Positions 1-7,989 of a DNA stretch of 33,970 nt are shown piece after piece. Under the pieces are notes generated by a model that did no database searches, had not been told where the DNA came from, and worked only from the letters and a program-made list of their open reading frames with translations. The stretch comes from Methanobrevibacter sp. TMH8 (GTDB lineage: Archaea > Methanobacteriota > Methanobacteria > Methanobacteriales > Methanobacteriaceae). Position 1 is the first letter of the stretch. Every line of letters starts with the position of its first letter. The position numbers and the translations under genes were made by a program. Where the stretch lies: positions 1 through 33,970 of the forward strand of contig NZ_JAHLZE010000033.1 in the NCBI RefSeq assembly GCF_020148105.1, written 5' to 3'.

Positions 1-1907
1 TAGATCTCGATGTTATTAATGATAATGCTGGTGATGGTATAGCTAATGGTGAAACTGGTACTACTGATATTACTAATAATGAAGTAGATCGTAAGAGAGT
101 AGATTATGGTTATAATGAAGATATCTGTACTAGGCAAGTAAATATTATTATTTCCAATAGTAGCATTACCATCTTTATCAACACCATTACCAGCATTACC
201 AACAATTTCATTATTAGTAATATCAGTAGTACCAGTTTCACCATTAGCTATACCATCACCAGCATTATCATTAATAACATTACCTTCAATAGTAGAATTA
301 CCCTCATTAGAAACACCATGACCACCATTACCAACAACCTCATTATCAGTTATAGTAGAGTTACCTTCAGTACCAGTAGTAATTCCATTACCAGTATTAT
401 TTGAAACATTACTGCCAGTTATATTTAGATCACCTTTGTCATTAGAAACACCATCACCACTATTACCAGTAATTTCACTATCAGAAATAGTCGCATCACT
501 AGAACTGTTTTCACCAGAAGAAATATATACACCACCACCATTGCCATCAGCAGAATTACCACTTATGGTAGAATTATCAATAGTCACATTAGTACTTCCA
601 TTGCCATTTCCACCAGTAATTCTAATTCCCCCACCATTAGTTGCAGTATTATTTGCAAAAATACAATTAGTTATATTAACATCAGAATGAGCATTAGCAG
701 AAGCAGCAGATATAGCAAGTCCTCCACCCTCATTATTTGCAGTGTTATTTGCAAAAATAGAATCAAGTATATTAATACAAGACAAACCAGCACCCGGACT
801 ATTCACACTCATTCCTCCACCAGATGATGCAGTGTTATTAGCAAAAGTACAATTTATTACATTGACATGATAAGAATTACGGCTACCACCAGTACCTACA
901 TGTAATCCCCCACCATATAATGCAGTGTTATTTATGAAAGTAGAATCAGTTATATTAACATTAATAGCACCATCACTAGTACAGCTTACACGCATTCCTC
1001 CAGCATAATCAACAGTTGCAGTGTTATTTGCAAAAATACAATTCATTACATTACCATAAGTGGAGCCATTAGCATCAGTAGTTGTAATTAGTCCTCCACC
1101 AGTATTTGCAGTGTTATTTGCAAAAATACAATTAGTTACATTAAAATAATGATATCCATATACAGAAGTAGATAAAATCAATCCTCCACCATTATTTGCA
1201 GTGTTATTTGCAAAAATACAATTAGTTACATTACCATAAATATAACCATAAGAACTCGATCTTATGTATATTCCACCACCACCACTACCAGCAGTATTAT
1301 TTATGAAAGTGGAATCAGTTATATTATAATAAACAACTCTACTATTAGAAGTAGTTGCATATAATCCCCCACCAACACTACTAGATGCAGTATTATTTAT
1401 GAAAGTGGAATCTTTGATTGTTAGATTTCCATAGGAAACTATTCCTCCACCACCAGTTGCAGTATTATTTATGAATGTACAATTTATAACTGTTAATAAC
1501 GTGCCGTAATTGGAACTCCATATTGCTCCACCAGCACTATCGGCGTATGCATTTATGAATGTTACGTTTATGAATATTACATTCAAATTATTACCTATTG
1601 TATATATTCTTGATAGTCCTTGTGCGTCAAGTATTACTTTGTCTTTGGTTTTTCCTTGAATTGTAATATTTTTGTTAATTGTCATGTTGGTATTGTTATT
1701 ACCTGTGTATGTTCCTTCTTCAAGTTCTATTATGTCACCAGAGCTTGAACTACTGAGTGCACCACTTATTCCACCAGTAGTTGTGTTATCAATAGTAGTA
1801 GTGGTAGCTGCAAATCCAGCTTGTAAGCTAAGTACAGCTAATAAAATGATACTTATTATAATTAAAGTTTGAGTTATTATTTTTTTGTTTTGTTTAATTT
1901 TATTCAC
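1..1907 (-). CDS. Adhesin-like secreted parallel beta-helix protein (3' end outside window)
   Basis: Reading leftward from a GTG at 1905-1907, the frame stays open for 635 codons to the window edge. The N-terminus is basic then hydrophobic, a signal peptide ending near Gly-Phe-Ala-Ala. A Ser/Thr/Asn/Gly-rich body follows, with many repeats of the type Ile-Phe-Ala-Asn-Asn-Thr-Ala then Gly-Gly-Gly, about 30 residues apart. This is the pattern of right-handed beta-helix adhesin-like proteins that are abundant in Methanobrevibacter. Past about residue 480 the repeats change to a shorter Gly-Asn/Asp-Asn type. The product is probably exported and displayed at the cell surface; its binding target is unknown. 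The last ~90 codons at the window edge run through an inverted repeat and turn into low-quality Ile/Ser-rich sequence, so the true frame there is doubtful. The GTG lies inside the ribosome binding sequence GGGGAGGTG, so a near-by non-standard start is possible. Confidence 0.8.
   Translation of the reverse strand, partial: MNKIKQNKKIITQTLIIISIILLAVLSLQAGFAATTTTIDNTTTGGISGALSSSSSGDIIELEEGTYTGNNNTNMTINKNITIQGKTKDKVILDAQGLSRIYTIGNNLNVIFINVTFINAYADSAGGAIWSSNYGTLLTVINCTFINNTATGGGGIVSYGNLTIKDSTFINNTASSSVGGGLYATTSNSRVVYYNITDSTFINNTAGSGGGGIYIRSSSYGYIYGNVTNCIFANNTANNGGGLILSTSVYGYHYFNVTNCIFANNTANTGGGLITTTDANGSTYGNVMNCIFANNTATVDYAGGMRVSCTSDGAINVNITDSTFINNTALYGGGLHVGTGGSRNSYHVNVINCTFANNTASSGGGMSVNSPGAGLSCINILDSIFANNTANNEGGGLAISAASANAHSDVNITNCIFANNTATNGGGIRITGGNGNGSTNVTIDNSTISGNSADGNGGGVYISSGENSSSDATISDSEITGNSGDGVSNDKGDLNITGSNVSNNTGNGITTGTEGNSTITDNEVVGNGGHGVSNEGNSTIEGNVINDNAGDGIANGETGTTDITNNEIVGNAGNGVDKDGNATIGNNNIYLPSTDIFIITIIYSLTIYFIISNISSTSFTISYTITSIIINNIEI
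10..280. repeat. Perfect 74-bp inverted repeat at window edge
   Basis: Positions 10-83 are the exact reverse complement of 207-280, with a 123-bp spacer (84-206). The right arm is normal coding sequence of the adhesin gene. The left arm repeats it in the opposite direction. On the plus strand the left arm reads in frame as adhesin-like repeat sequence (Asn-Asp-Asn-Ala-Gly-Asp-Gly) and continues into an unrelated sequence around 84-135. It may be a real inversion between adhesin repeats or a fold-back assembly or amplification artefact at a contig end. Confidence 0.9.
636..1490 (-). repeat. Imperfect coding repeats of the adhesin
   Basis: About ten diverged copies of a unit whose plus-strand core is CAGTGTTATTTGCAAAAATA or a close variant. 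The two best copies, 1093-1143 and 1183-1233, are nearly identical over 51 bp and lie exactly 90 bp apart, i.e. one 30-residue beta-helix coil. The near-identity at DNA level offers substrate for homologous recombination and for copy-number change. Confidence 0.8.
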
Positions 1908-1994
1908 CTCCCCATTATTATGGGTTTATTTAAAATATTTTTGAAATTTTAAATGTGATAAAAAGAAAGAATAAATGATCCTGAAAAAGAATTT

Positions 1995-2004
1995 AGGGGG
2001 TGAT
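1995..2004 (-). promoter_or_regulatory. Anti-Shine-Dalgarno-like box upstream of the adhesin
   Basis: On the minus strand this reads ATCACCCCCT, one base from ATCACCTCCT, the 3' end of archaeal 16S rRNA. It can pair with the adhesin ribosome binding site GGAGGTGA (complement of about 1903-1910) over 7 of 8 positions. It is also conserved in the second element copy at 25433-25441. This suggests a translational switch, but that is inference. Confidence 0.35.
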
Positions 2005-2299
2005 ATATATTAAAAAAATTCTTAATAGAACAACATTTATCCATTTTTACCACATTACAAATTTATTTTTGATTAATAAAACCAGTATAATGATAAATAG
2101 TAATAAACTCCCCAAAAAGTTATTATCTATCACAATTTTACATTAAAAAAAGCATTTACTCAACTATAAAGCTCTTTTAATCTTATTAATCAAAACAAAA
2201 ACTACTATTAAAAATATAGCTGCATAGTAGTTTTTCTTTTCATTAATAAAAAAAAAGATAATGATAATTATTAAAATAGCTAAATTAGTACAAAAAATT

Positions 2300-2327
2300 A
2301 CTTCATTAAATCTAGGTTAAACGAAGT
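2300..2327 (-). other. 28-bp dif-like palindromic site, left copy
   Basis: Read on the minus strand: 11-nt arm ACTTCGTTTAA, 6-nt centre CCTAGA, 11-nt arm TTTAATGAAGT. The 11-6-11 layout with inner ends TTTAA and TTTAA/TTAAA matches the general design of Xer recombination (dif) sites of bacteria and archaea. It shares the centre and most of both arms with the site at 2496-2523, which lies in the opposite orientation. An alternative reading is a pair of binding sites for a dimeric regulator. Confidence 0.5.
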
Positions 2328-2495
2328 AAATTAATAAAAAATTAATTTTTATTTGAAAAATAAAGGAGTATTTTATTTATAAGAAATAAATTATATAAAA
2401 AATATTGAATATTTAATAAAATTTATTATAAATTCAGAGTATTTTGTGTCAAATGTATATTAAAATATATTAAAATATTAAAAAAACAGCAAATT

Positions 2496-2523
2496 AGTTC
2501 GTTTAACCTAGATTAAACGAAGT
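2496..2523 (+). other. 28-bp dif-like palindromic site, right copy
   Basis: On the plus strand: arm AGTTCGTTTAA, centre CCTAGA, arm TTAAACGAAGT. Ten of eleven arm positions are symmetrical. The asymmetric centre fixes the direction, and it is inverted relative to the copy at 2300-2327. The two sites enclose 168 bp (2328-2495), which recombination would invert. Confidence 0.5.
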
Positions 2524-2653
2524 AGAAAAGATATAATTTTACATATATTAAATCAAAAATGAAGATTTAATATTGCAATATATTTTTTACTATATATTAT
2601 ATTCAAAATATTAATATATAAATATTACGATTTTGTAAAGTATATTTTCCATT

Positions 2654-2665
2654 AAAAATATAAAC
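2654..2665 (-). promoter_or_regulatory. TATA-like box of element A, probable adhesin promoter
   Basis: The minus strand reads GTTTATATTTTT, flanked by sequence conserved with 26079-26090 (Gly/adenine-rich GGAAAA just downstream and TTTTTGATT-like sequence upstream). A TTTATAT core fits an archaeal TATA box. Transcription would start near 2630 and run toward the adhesin gene. Confidence 0.4.
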
Positions 2666-2781
2666 ATGTAAATCAAAAATAAAAACAAGTATATGAAAAA
2701 ATAAAATAATAAAATAAAAAAATTAAAAAATATAATCAAAATTATAAATTTAAAAAACTAGAAATAGCTATAAACACATAT

Positions 2782-3981
2782 TCATTTTATATTCAATTCA
2801 CTTTTTATCTCGCGAAGACTAGCTAAAAAATCGATCAAGTGAGTGTATTTAATATGTGTCATGAGAACTATTCTAATAGCTTTTGGATAATGAGATACTG
2901 AAACCATCCAACCTTTTTCTTCAAGCATTCTAGCTAGTTCATCAGTTGGAATATTGGGATGTGTGAATGCAACTATATTAAGTTCAGGTTCTGTTACAAG
3001 TTCGAAGCCTTCTTTGAAGAGAGCATCAGCTAAAAAGTCAGTATTTATCATACATTCATTAGCATTCTTTGCATAACCTTCTCTACCCATATGTTCCATA
3101 ATTGCCCAAGTAGCTACTGCTGGAGCTCCAAGACGTGTTCCAACTATAGTAGACTGTTCTTTAGTTGTCAAGTATGGTGCTTCAACAGCCATACTATCTA
3201 AATATTTTTTTTCTCTAAAAATAATACAACCTGAAGGGATTGGAGCAAGACCCATCTTATGAGGATCAACTGTAATAGAACAAACACATTCTAGTGAAAA
3301 ATCAAAATTAGGCATTTCATATCCAAAATCTTTCAAAAATGGAATGGAAAAACCACCGAAAGCTGCATCAACATGGAAATAAATATCATTTTCAATAGCT
3401 AACTGAGATAATTCTTCAATAGGATCAATCATTCCAAGTTCTGTGGTTCCAGCTATGCCCACAATAGCTATTGTATTATTATTTATATTTTCTTTCACAG
3501 AATTAATATCTACACGATAGTTTTCATCTAAATCAACTTCAACTAGCTTTAAATTAAGGATATCAGCTGCTTTTTTAAATGAAAAATGACCTGATTTTGA
3601 AACTATTATTTCAGGAACAATATATTCATCAGCATCAATATTTCCAATATTTTTCTCCTTTCTAGCTAAATTACGTGCAGCTCTCATAGCCATTAAATTA
3701 GCTTCAGTACCACCAGTAACAATATTACCATATGGTTCTTCAAGAGAAAGAAAAGAACCAATATTTTTTATAGCTTTTTCCTCAAGAGTTTGAGTTCCTT
3801 TAAAAAGACCAGGGTCTCCAAGATTAGAGTCTATAAAATCACAAAACACTTCTTTAGCCAAAGGATCAGCACGTGTACACATTGATCCTAATATATTACC
3901 TTGTGAATATTTTAAATCTTTTTCTTTGAATTTAGCTAATTCTTCTAATATTTTTTCTTTTTCTAATGGTTCTTGGTTCAT
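2782..3981 (-). CDS. mfnA: L-tyrosine/L-aspartate decarboxylase MfnA
   Basis: A pyridoxal-phosphate decarboxylase of the glutamate decarboxylase group, 399 residues, close to the known archaeal MfnA length (about 396). Visible marks are Thr-Gly-Gly-Thr-Glu-Ala near 89-94 (phosphate binding), His-Val-Asp-Ala-Ala-Phe-Gly-Gly at 203-210 with the cofactor-pyridine Asp205, and Asp-Pro-His-Lys at 239-242 with Lys242 as the Schiff-base lysine. In methanogens MfnA turns tyrosine into tyramine for methanofuran; related archaeal enzymes decarboxylate aspartate to beta-alanine for coenzyme A, and sequence alone does not settle which is preferred. It acts in the cytoplasm. An AAAGGT ribosome binding site precedes the ATG. 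It is followed by ppsA-independent AT-rich spacers on both sides, so it is probably transcribed alone. Confidence 0.92.
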   Translation of the reverse strand: MNQEPLEKEKILEELAKFKEKDLKYSQGNILGSMCTRADPLAKEVFCDFIDSNLGDPGLFKGTQTLEEKAIKNIGSFLSLEEPYGNIVTGGTEANLMAMRAARNLARKEKNIGNIDADEYIVPEIIVSKSGHFSFKKAADILNLKLVEVDLDENYRVDINSVKENINNNTIAIVGIAGTTELGMIDPIEELSQLAIENDIYFHVDAAFGGFSIPFLKDFGYEMPNFDFSLECVCSITVDPHKMGLAPIPSGCIIFREKKYLDSMAVEAPYLTTKEQSTIVGTRLGAPAVATWAIMEHMGREGYAKNANECMINTDFLADALFKEGFELVTEPELNIVAFTHPNIPTDELARMLEEKGWMVSVSHYPKAIRIVLMTHIKYTHLIDFLASLREIKSELNIK

Positions 3982-4134
3982 TGAAAATACCTTTTAAAGT
4001 TATATAAATAAAATCCCCTTAATAAAATAATATTCATAAGAATTAAAATAAAAATAAAATTAATAATAGAATTAAAAATAAAATAATAAGGTTTAATTAA
4101 ACCTTTCTTAACTTAAAAATACCCTGAAAAATAA

Positions 4135-6435
4135 TTATTTTTGTTTTCTTGCAGCATCTAAAAGTAATTTTTGTTCGGACCTTGCTACAGTGTGTCTTAC
4201 ATCAACTACTGCATCAGTATTAGCTGAAACACTATTAATTCCAAGTTCAACTAGTTTTTCAACTATATGAGGTTTACTGCCCGCTTGACCACAAATACTA
4301 GATGTTACACCTGCTTCAGCACATTTTTCAATAGTTCTTGCAATTAGCTTTAAAACGGCAGGATGTTCTTCATTATAGTTTTTAGCTACTAACTCATTAT
4401 TTCTATCAACAGCAAGAGTATATTGAGTAAGATCATTAGTTCCTAAGCTTGCAAAATCAATTCCAACTTCAATAAATTCTTCTATCATAAGAGCTGCAGC
4501 TGGAGTTTCTACCATTATGCCAAAATCAACATCTTTGTGAGGTATAAGTCCTACTTCTTCAGAAATCATTTTAGCTTTTCTTAATTCTTCAGGACTCTGT
4601 GATAATGGAATCATAATTCCGATATTAGTATAGCCTTGTTCATGGAGCTTTTTAATAGCTTTAAATTCAGCTTTAAGAATATCGGGCTGATCAAGCTCTC
4701 TTCTAATACCTCTCCAACCAAGCATTGGATTATGTTCATGAGGTTCATCTTCTCCACCTTCAAGGGTTTGGAATTCGTCTGTAGGAGCATCTAAAGTTCT
4801 ATACCAAACTGGTTTTGGATAGAAAACATCCACTACTTTTAAAATATTTTCCATCAATATTTTTATAAGTTCATCTTCCCTACCATCATTGATAAATTTA
4901 TTTGGATGAACACCAGCAGTTAACATCATATGTTCTGTTCTAAGCAATCCTACCCCATCAGCACCAGTAGCGAAAGCTTTTTTAGCTGCTTCTGGCATAC
5001 TCACGTTAGCTTTAACTTCAGTTACAGTTATAATAGGGGCTGCAGCTTGAACAGAGATTTTTTCAGTTTGTTTTTCTTTAGTTATTTTGAACTCACCTTC
5101 AAAGACAAGCCCTTTTTTACCATCAATAGTTACTTTAGAATTTTCTTTAAGAACTTCAGTTGCATTTCCAGTTCCAACAACACAAGGAATTCCAAGTTCA
5201 CGAGATATAATTGCTGCATGACAAGTTATTCCACCTTCATCAGTGATAATTCCACTAGATCTTTTCATAGCTGGAACCATATCAGGAGTAGTCATGGTTG
5301 TAACCATTATATCCCCATCTTGAATTTTATCTAACTCATCAATTTTACGAATAATTTTAACAGAGCCAGATGCCATTCCAGGACTTGCACCAAGACCCCT
5401 TACAATAACTTCCCTAGATTCCAAATCATCATCAGGTTCTGCAGTAGAACCTGAAACTTCAGTACCTTCATCTAAAGTAGTGATTGGTCTTGATTGTAAC
5501 ATATAAAGAGTGTTATCATGGAAAGCCCATTCAGTATCTTGTGGAGCATCATAATGCTTTTGGATACGTTTTCCCATTTCAGTTAACTCAATAAGTTCAT
5601 TTTCAGATAAAACCCTTTTATTTCTTAGTTCTTCTGGAACATCAACTTGTTTAGTTTCACCACTAGGTAATTTTTCAAACATTACCTTTTTATCAGCAAT
5701 ACTTAAGTTTAAGACTTCATTAGTCTTTTTATCAACATAATAAGTATCTGGAGTTACAGAACCTGAAACAACAGCTTCTCCTAATCCCCAAGATCCTTCA
5801 ATAAGAGCTACATCTTCACCAGTAGAAGGATTAACAGTAAACATTACACCTGCTTTTTCAGATTCGACCATCTCTTGAACAACTACTGCAATATAAACTT
5901 TTGAATGTTCAAAATTATTTTCTTCACGATAAAATATTGCTCTAGCTTCAAAAAGAGATGCCCAACATTTCCTTACATATTCGATTACAGATTCAGAACC
6001 ATGAATATTTAAAAATGTATCTTGTTGACCTGCAAATGAAGCTTCTGGTAAATCTTCTGCAGTTGCTGAAGATCTAATAGCTACAAGAAGATCATCGTCC
6101 CCAGTTTTTTGACAAAGAGCATTATAAGCTTCAATAATAAGAGCAGAAATATCTTCTGGAATAGAAGTATTTATAATAATTTTTTTAATCTTTTCAGCTG
6201 ATTTTTGAAGTTCTTTAGTATTATTAATATCAATTCCACTTAATATATCCATGATATTATCGATTATTCCTGTATCAGTCATGAATTTATTATAAGTTTC
6301 TGCAGTAACTACAAATCCAGGAGGTACTGGTATCCCTGCTTGAGTTAATTCGCCTAAATTAGCTCCTTTTCCCCCAGCAATTCCAACATCTTCCTTACTT
6401 ATATTTTCAAACCTTTCAACATACATAGTTTTCAT
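4135..6435 (-). CDS. ppsA: Phosphoenolpyruvate synthase
   Basis: Pyruvate, water dikinase, 766 residues, full length for the family. The N-terminal ATP-grasp domain (about 1-330) starts with Gly-Gly-Lys-Gly-Ala-Asn-Leu-Gly-Glu-Leu and has Arg-Ser-Ser-Ala-Thr-Ala-Glu-Asp at 121-128. The central phosphohistidine domain has Gly-Gly-Ile-Thr-Cys-His-Ala-Ala with His406 as the residue carrying the phosphate. The C-terminal TIM barrel ends with Ile-Cys-Gly-Gln-Ala, the usual catalytic cysteine region. It makes PEP from pyruvate and ATP, the entry to gluconeogenesis in autotrophic methanogens, downstream of acetyl-CoA and pyruvate synthase. The second methionine (codon 4) is better spaced from the AAGG ribosome binding sequence than the first, so the protein may start three residues later. 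Confidence 0.95.
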   Translation of the reverse strand: MKTMYVERFENISKEDVGIAGGKGANLGELTQAGIPVPPGFVVTAETYNKFMTDTGIIDNIMDILSGIDINNTKELQKSAEKIKKIIINTSIPEDISALIIEAYNALCQKTGDDDLLVAIRSSATAEDLPEASFAGQQDTFLNIHGSESVIEYVRKCWASLFEARAIFYREENNFEHSKVYIAVVVQEMVESEKAGVMFTVNPSTGEDVALIEGSWGLGEAVVSGSVTPDTYYVDKKTNEVLNLSIADKKVMFEKLPSGETKQVDVPEELRNKRVLSENELIELTEMGKRIQKHYDAPQDTEWAFHDNTLYMLQSRPITTLDEGTEVSGSTAEPDDDLESREVIVRGLGASPGMASGSVKIIRKIDELDKIQDGDIMVTTMTTPDMVPAMKRSSGIITDEGGITCHAAIISRELGIPCVVGTGNATEVLKENSKVTIDGKKGLVFEGEFKITKEKQTEKISVQAAAPIITVTEVKANVSMPEAAKKAFATGADGVGLLRTEHMMLTAGVHPNKFINDGREDELIKILMENILKVVDVFYPKPVWYRTLDAPTDEFQTLEGGEDEPHEHNPMLGWRGIRRELDQPDILKAEFKAIKKLHEQGYTNIGIMIPLSQSPEELRKAKMISEEVGLIPHKDVDFGIMVETPAAALMIEEFIEVGIDFASLGTNDLTQYTLAVDRNNELVAKNYNEEHPAVLKLIARTIEKCAEAGVTSSICGQAGSKPHIVEKLVELGINSVSANTDAVVDVRHTVARSEQKLLLDAARKQK

Positions 6436-6732
6436 CCTTGATTTCTAAATAGAAAATAATGCCATAATAATGATTGTAAAATTATTAAACTTAATTTAAA
6501 CTTAATTAATATATGATTTGATTAAATCTTAATTATAACCTAATATATTAACTAAGGCTTAATTAAAACTTAATATATTACCTAATATATTAATTAATGT
6601 TTAATGTAAAACTTAATGTAAAAATTATCGTAAAAAATACACAAATATTGGATAATCTGAATAATATCTCAGTATATTTATAAATTATAATCTAATAACA
6701 GATTAAACAAGATAAAAAGTTAAATAATAAGA
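6436..6732. other. AT-rich spacer with repeated CTAATATATTA motifs
   Basis: No gene seen. The stretch 6480-6620 has several loose repeats of TTAATTAAAACTTAATAT and CCTAATATATTAA type. It holds the ppsA promoter and the rpl10e terminator. Confidence 0.5.
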
Positions 6733-6741
6733 TTATTTAAC
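6711..6741 (-). terminator. Hairpin-plus-U terminator overlapping the rpl10e stop codon
   Basis: Arms 6719-6728 and 6732-6741 are perfect 10-bp reverse complements around a 3-nt loop. The rpl10e stop codon (6733-6735) is inside the 5' arm on the minus strand. Five T residues follow on that strand (complement of 6714-6718). Confidence 0.6.
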
Positions 6742-7215
6742 TAATTCTTCTCCTTTTTCAACTACGATTCTACAACCAACAGGCAATTTCATAGATGCTC
6801 TTCTTAAAGATTCTTTTGCATCAAGGAAATTCTTTTTATTGGTTTCGATGGTTAAAACTTTTTGATTTTTTTTAACAATAGCTTCAGAACTAATTGATTT
6901 ACCAAAAGCTTTTCTCATACCATTCTGTACCCTATCTGCACCTGCACCTGTAGCCATTGGGTTTTCTCTTACGATTTGGTGAGGGAAAACTCTAATTTTT
7001 AAATGATATCCCATTCTTCCGGCTTTTCTTTGCATAAATCTGTTAGAAGCAATACGAGCAGCTTCTAATGAGTTATGACTCAAATGAGCAGGGCTTTTCA
7101 CAGCCAAAGTTACTTTTACTGGAAATTCCTCAGAGAGATTCCCCATATCAAATTGAACTACCTTAGAACCAGGAATTTTTCTTATATATTCTCTTCTTGT
7201 ATAAGCACGAACCAT
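6733..7215 (-). CDS. rpl10e: Large-subunit ribosomal protein L10e (uL16)
   Basis: 160 residues, starting Met-Val-Arg-Ala-Tyr-Thr-Arg-Arg, with the conserved stretches [16 protein letters not shown] and [16 protein letters not shown]. It is the archaeal/eukaryotic L10e form, which sits near the tRNA sites of the 50S subunit. A strong GGAGG ribosome binding site lies 9 nt before the ATG. It stands alone rather than in a ribosomal operon, between ppsA and a long AT-rich divergent spacer. Confidence 0.97.
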   Translation of the reverse strand: MVRAYTRREYIRKIPGSKVVQFDMGNLSEEFPVKVTLAVKSPAHLSHNSLEAARIASNRFMQRKAGRMGYHLKIRVFPHQIVRENPMATGAGADRVQNGMRKAFGKSISSEAIVKKNQKVLTIETNKKNFLDAKESLRRASMKLPVGCRIVVEKGEELVK

Positions 7216-7989
7216 TAATAGTCCTCCATAATAAAATTGAATTATATATTAATTGTGTTTCTATCAAAATAATTTTATTAAGTCACAATAGACTTATAGG
7301 CATTTTTAAGAGCGAATTATCTCAAATTGCTACTAAAACACAAACTATGCCCAATAATATAAAATTTAAGATTAAAAATATTTAAGATTTATATTAAATA
7401 CATAACTAGATAGAATAAAATTATTTATCTGAATTGGTATTAATAAATGTTACTATATTGAATATAATATATAGTAAAATAACCAAGATTTAAATTTTTA
7501 AAATTTAATTTTTAGCAAAAATGAATTAATCCTTAAATTTTATTAATTAATTTGGTTATTACATATTTTTATTATATTTATAATTATTTTTATAATTTAT
7601 TTTTATGATTAAATTTTAATTTTGATTTAATTTTAATATATTTTCAATTTATTTTTATAAAATTATTATATTATATGAATAAATTATTGAATAAATTATA
7701 ATATGAATTATTATTGATTATTATAATGAAATAAAATTTTATTTATTATATTTATGATTTCATTAAAATTACTATAATCTCATATAATCTCATTATAAAT
7801 AAATGTTTATTACAATAATAATATATGTAAAGCATAGTATAAAAATTTTTGAATATTTTAAAATTTATTGGATAAAATAATTAAAATAAAATAAATAATA
7901 AATAAATAATAAATAAAATAGAATTAAAATAGAATTAAAATATTGAATATCTATTAAAATAAGAAAATATTTATAAATAAGGAGATAAA
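7216..7989. other. Long AT-rich divergent intergenic region
   Basis: 774 bp between rpl10e (minus) and the CooC-like gene (plus). It must carry both promoters. Base composition is almost wholly A and T and many sequences would pass as TATA boxes, so I do not assign one. A short open frame at 7197-7385 has no ribosome binding site and no recognisable product. Confidence 0.5.

Larger units (their letters stand above)
1951..2703 (-). ncRNA. Copy A of a duplicated ~750-bp structured intergenic element (putative leader or ncRNA)
   Basis: This stretch resembles 25391-26127 in order and spacing of conserved boxes: a right box at 2628-2703 with a TATA-like sequence on the minus strand (complement of AAAAATATAAAC, 2654-2665), three stems between 2067 and 2235, and a left box at 1995-2003 that reads TCACCCCCT on the minus strand. 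Stems: 2067-2079 with 2183-2195 (13 bp); 2146-2153 with 2171-2178 (8 bp, one G-U if read as minus-strand RNA); 2197-2208 with 2224-2235 (12 bp). Minus orientation is inferred from the TATA-like box, the G-U pair, and the adhesin gene lying just downstream. It would then be a ~700-nt leader of the adhesin mRNA. No family name is recognised. Confidence 0.5.

Noticed and set aside
636-1490. CRISPR-like regular repeats
   Set aside because: The repeats are coding, diverged, and about 90 bp apart with spacers that also code for the same protein family; no cas genes are near.
436-1872. Plus-strand open frames rich in Pro, Leu and Ser
   Set aside because: They are the antisense of the adhesin repeats, with no ribosome binding site.
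1995-2003. GGGGGT box as an Orc1/Cdc6 origin (ORB) motif
   Set aside because: It is a single box per copy, without paired repeats or a cdc6 gene nearby.
4930-5334. A 134-codon plus-strand frame opposite ppsA
   Set aside because: It is antisense to a conserved enzyme and full of Ser/Phe, as expected from shadow translation.
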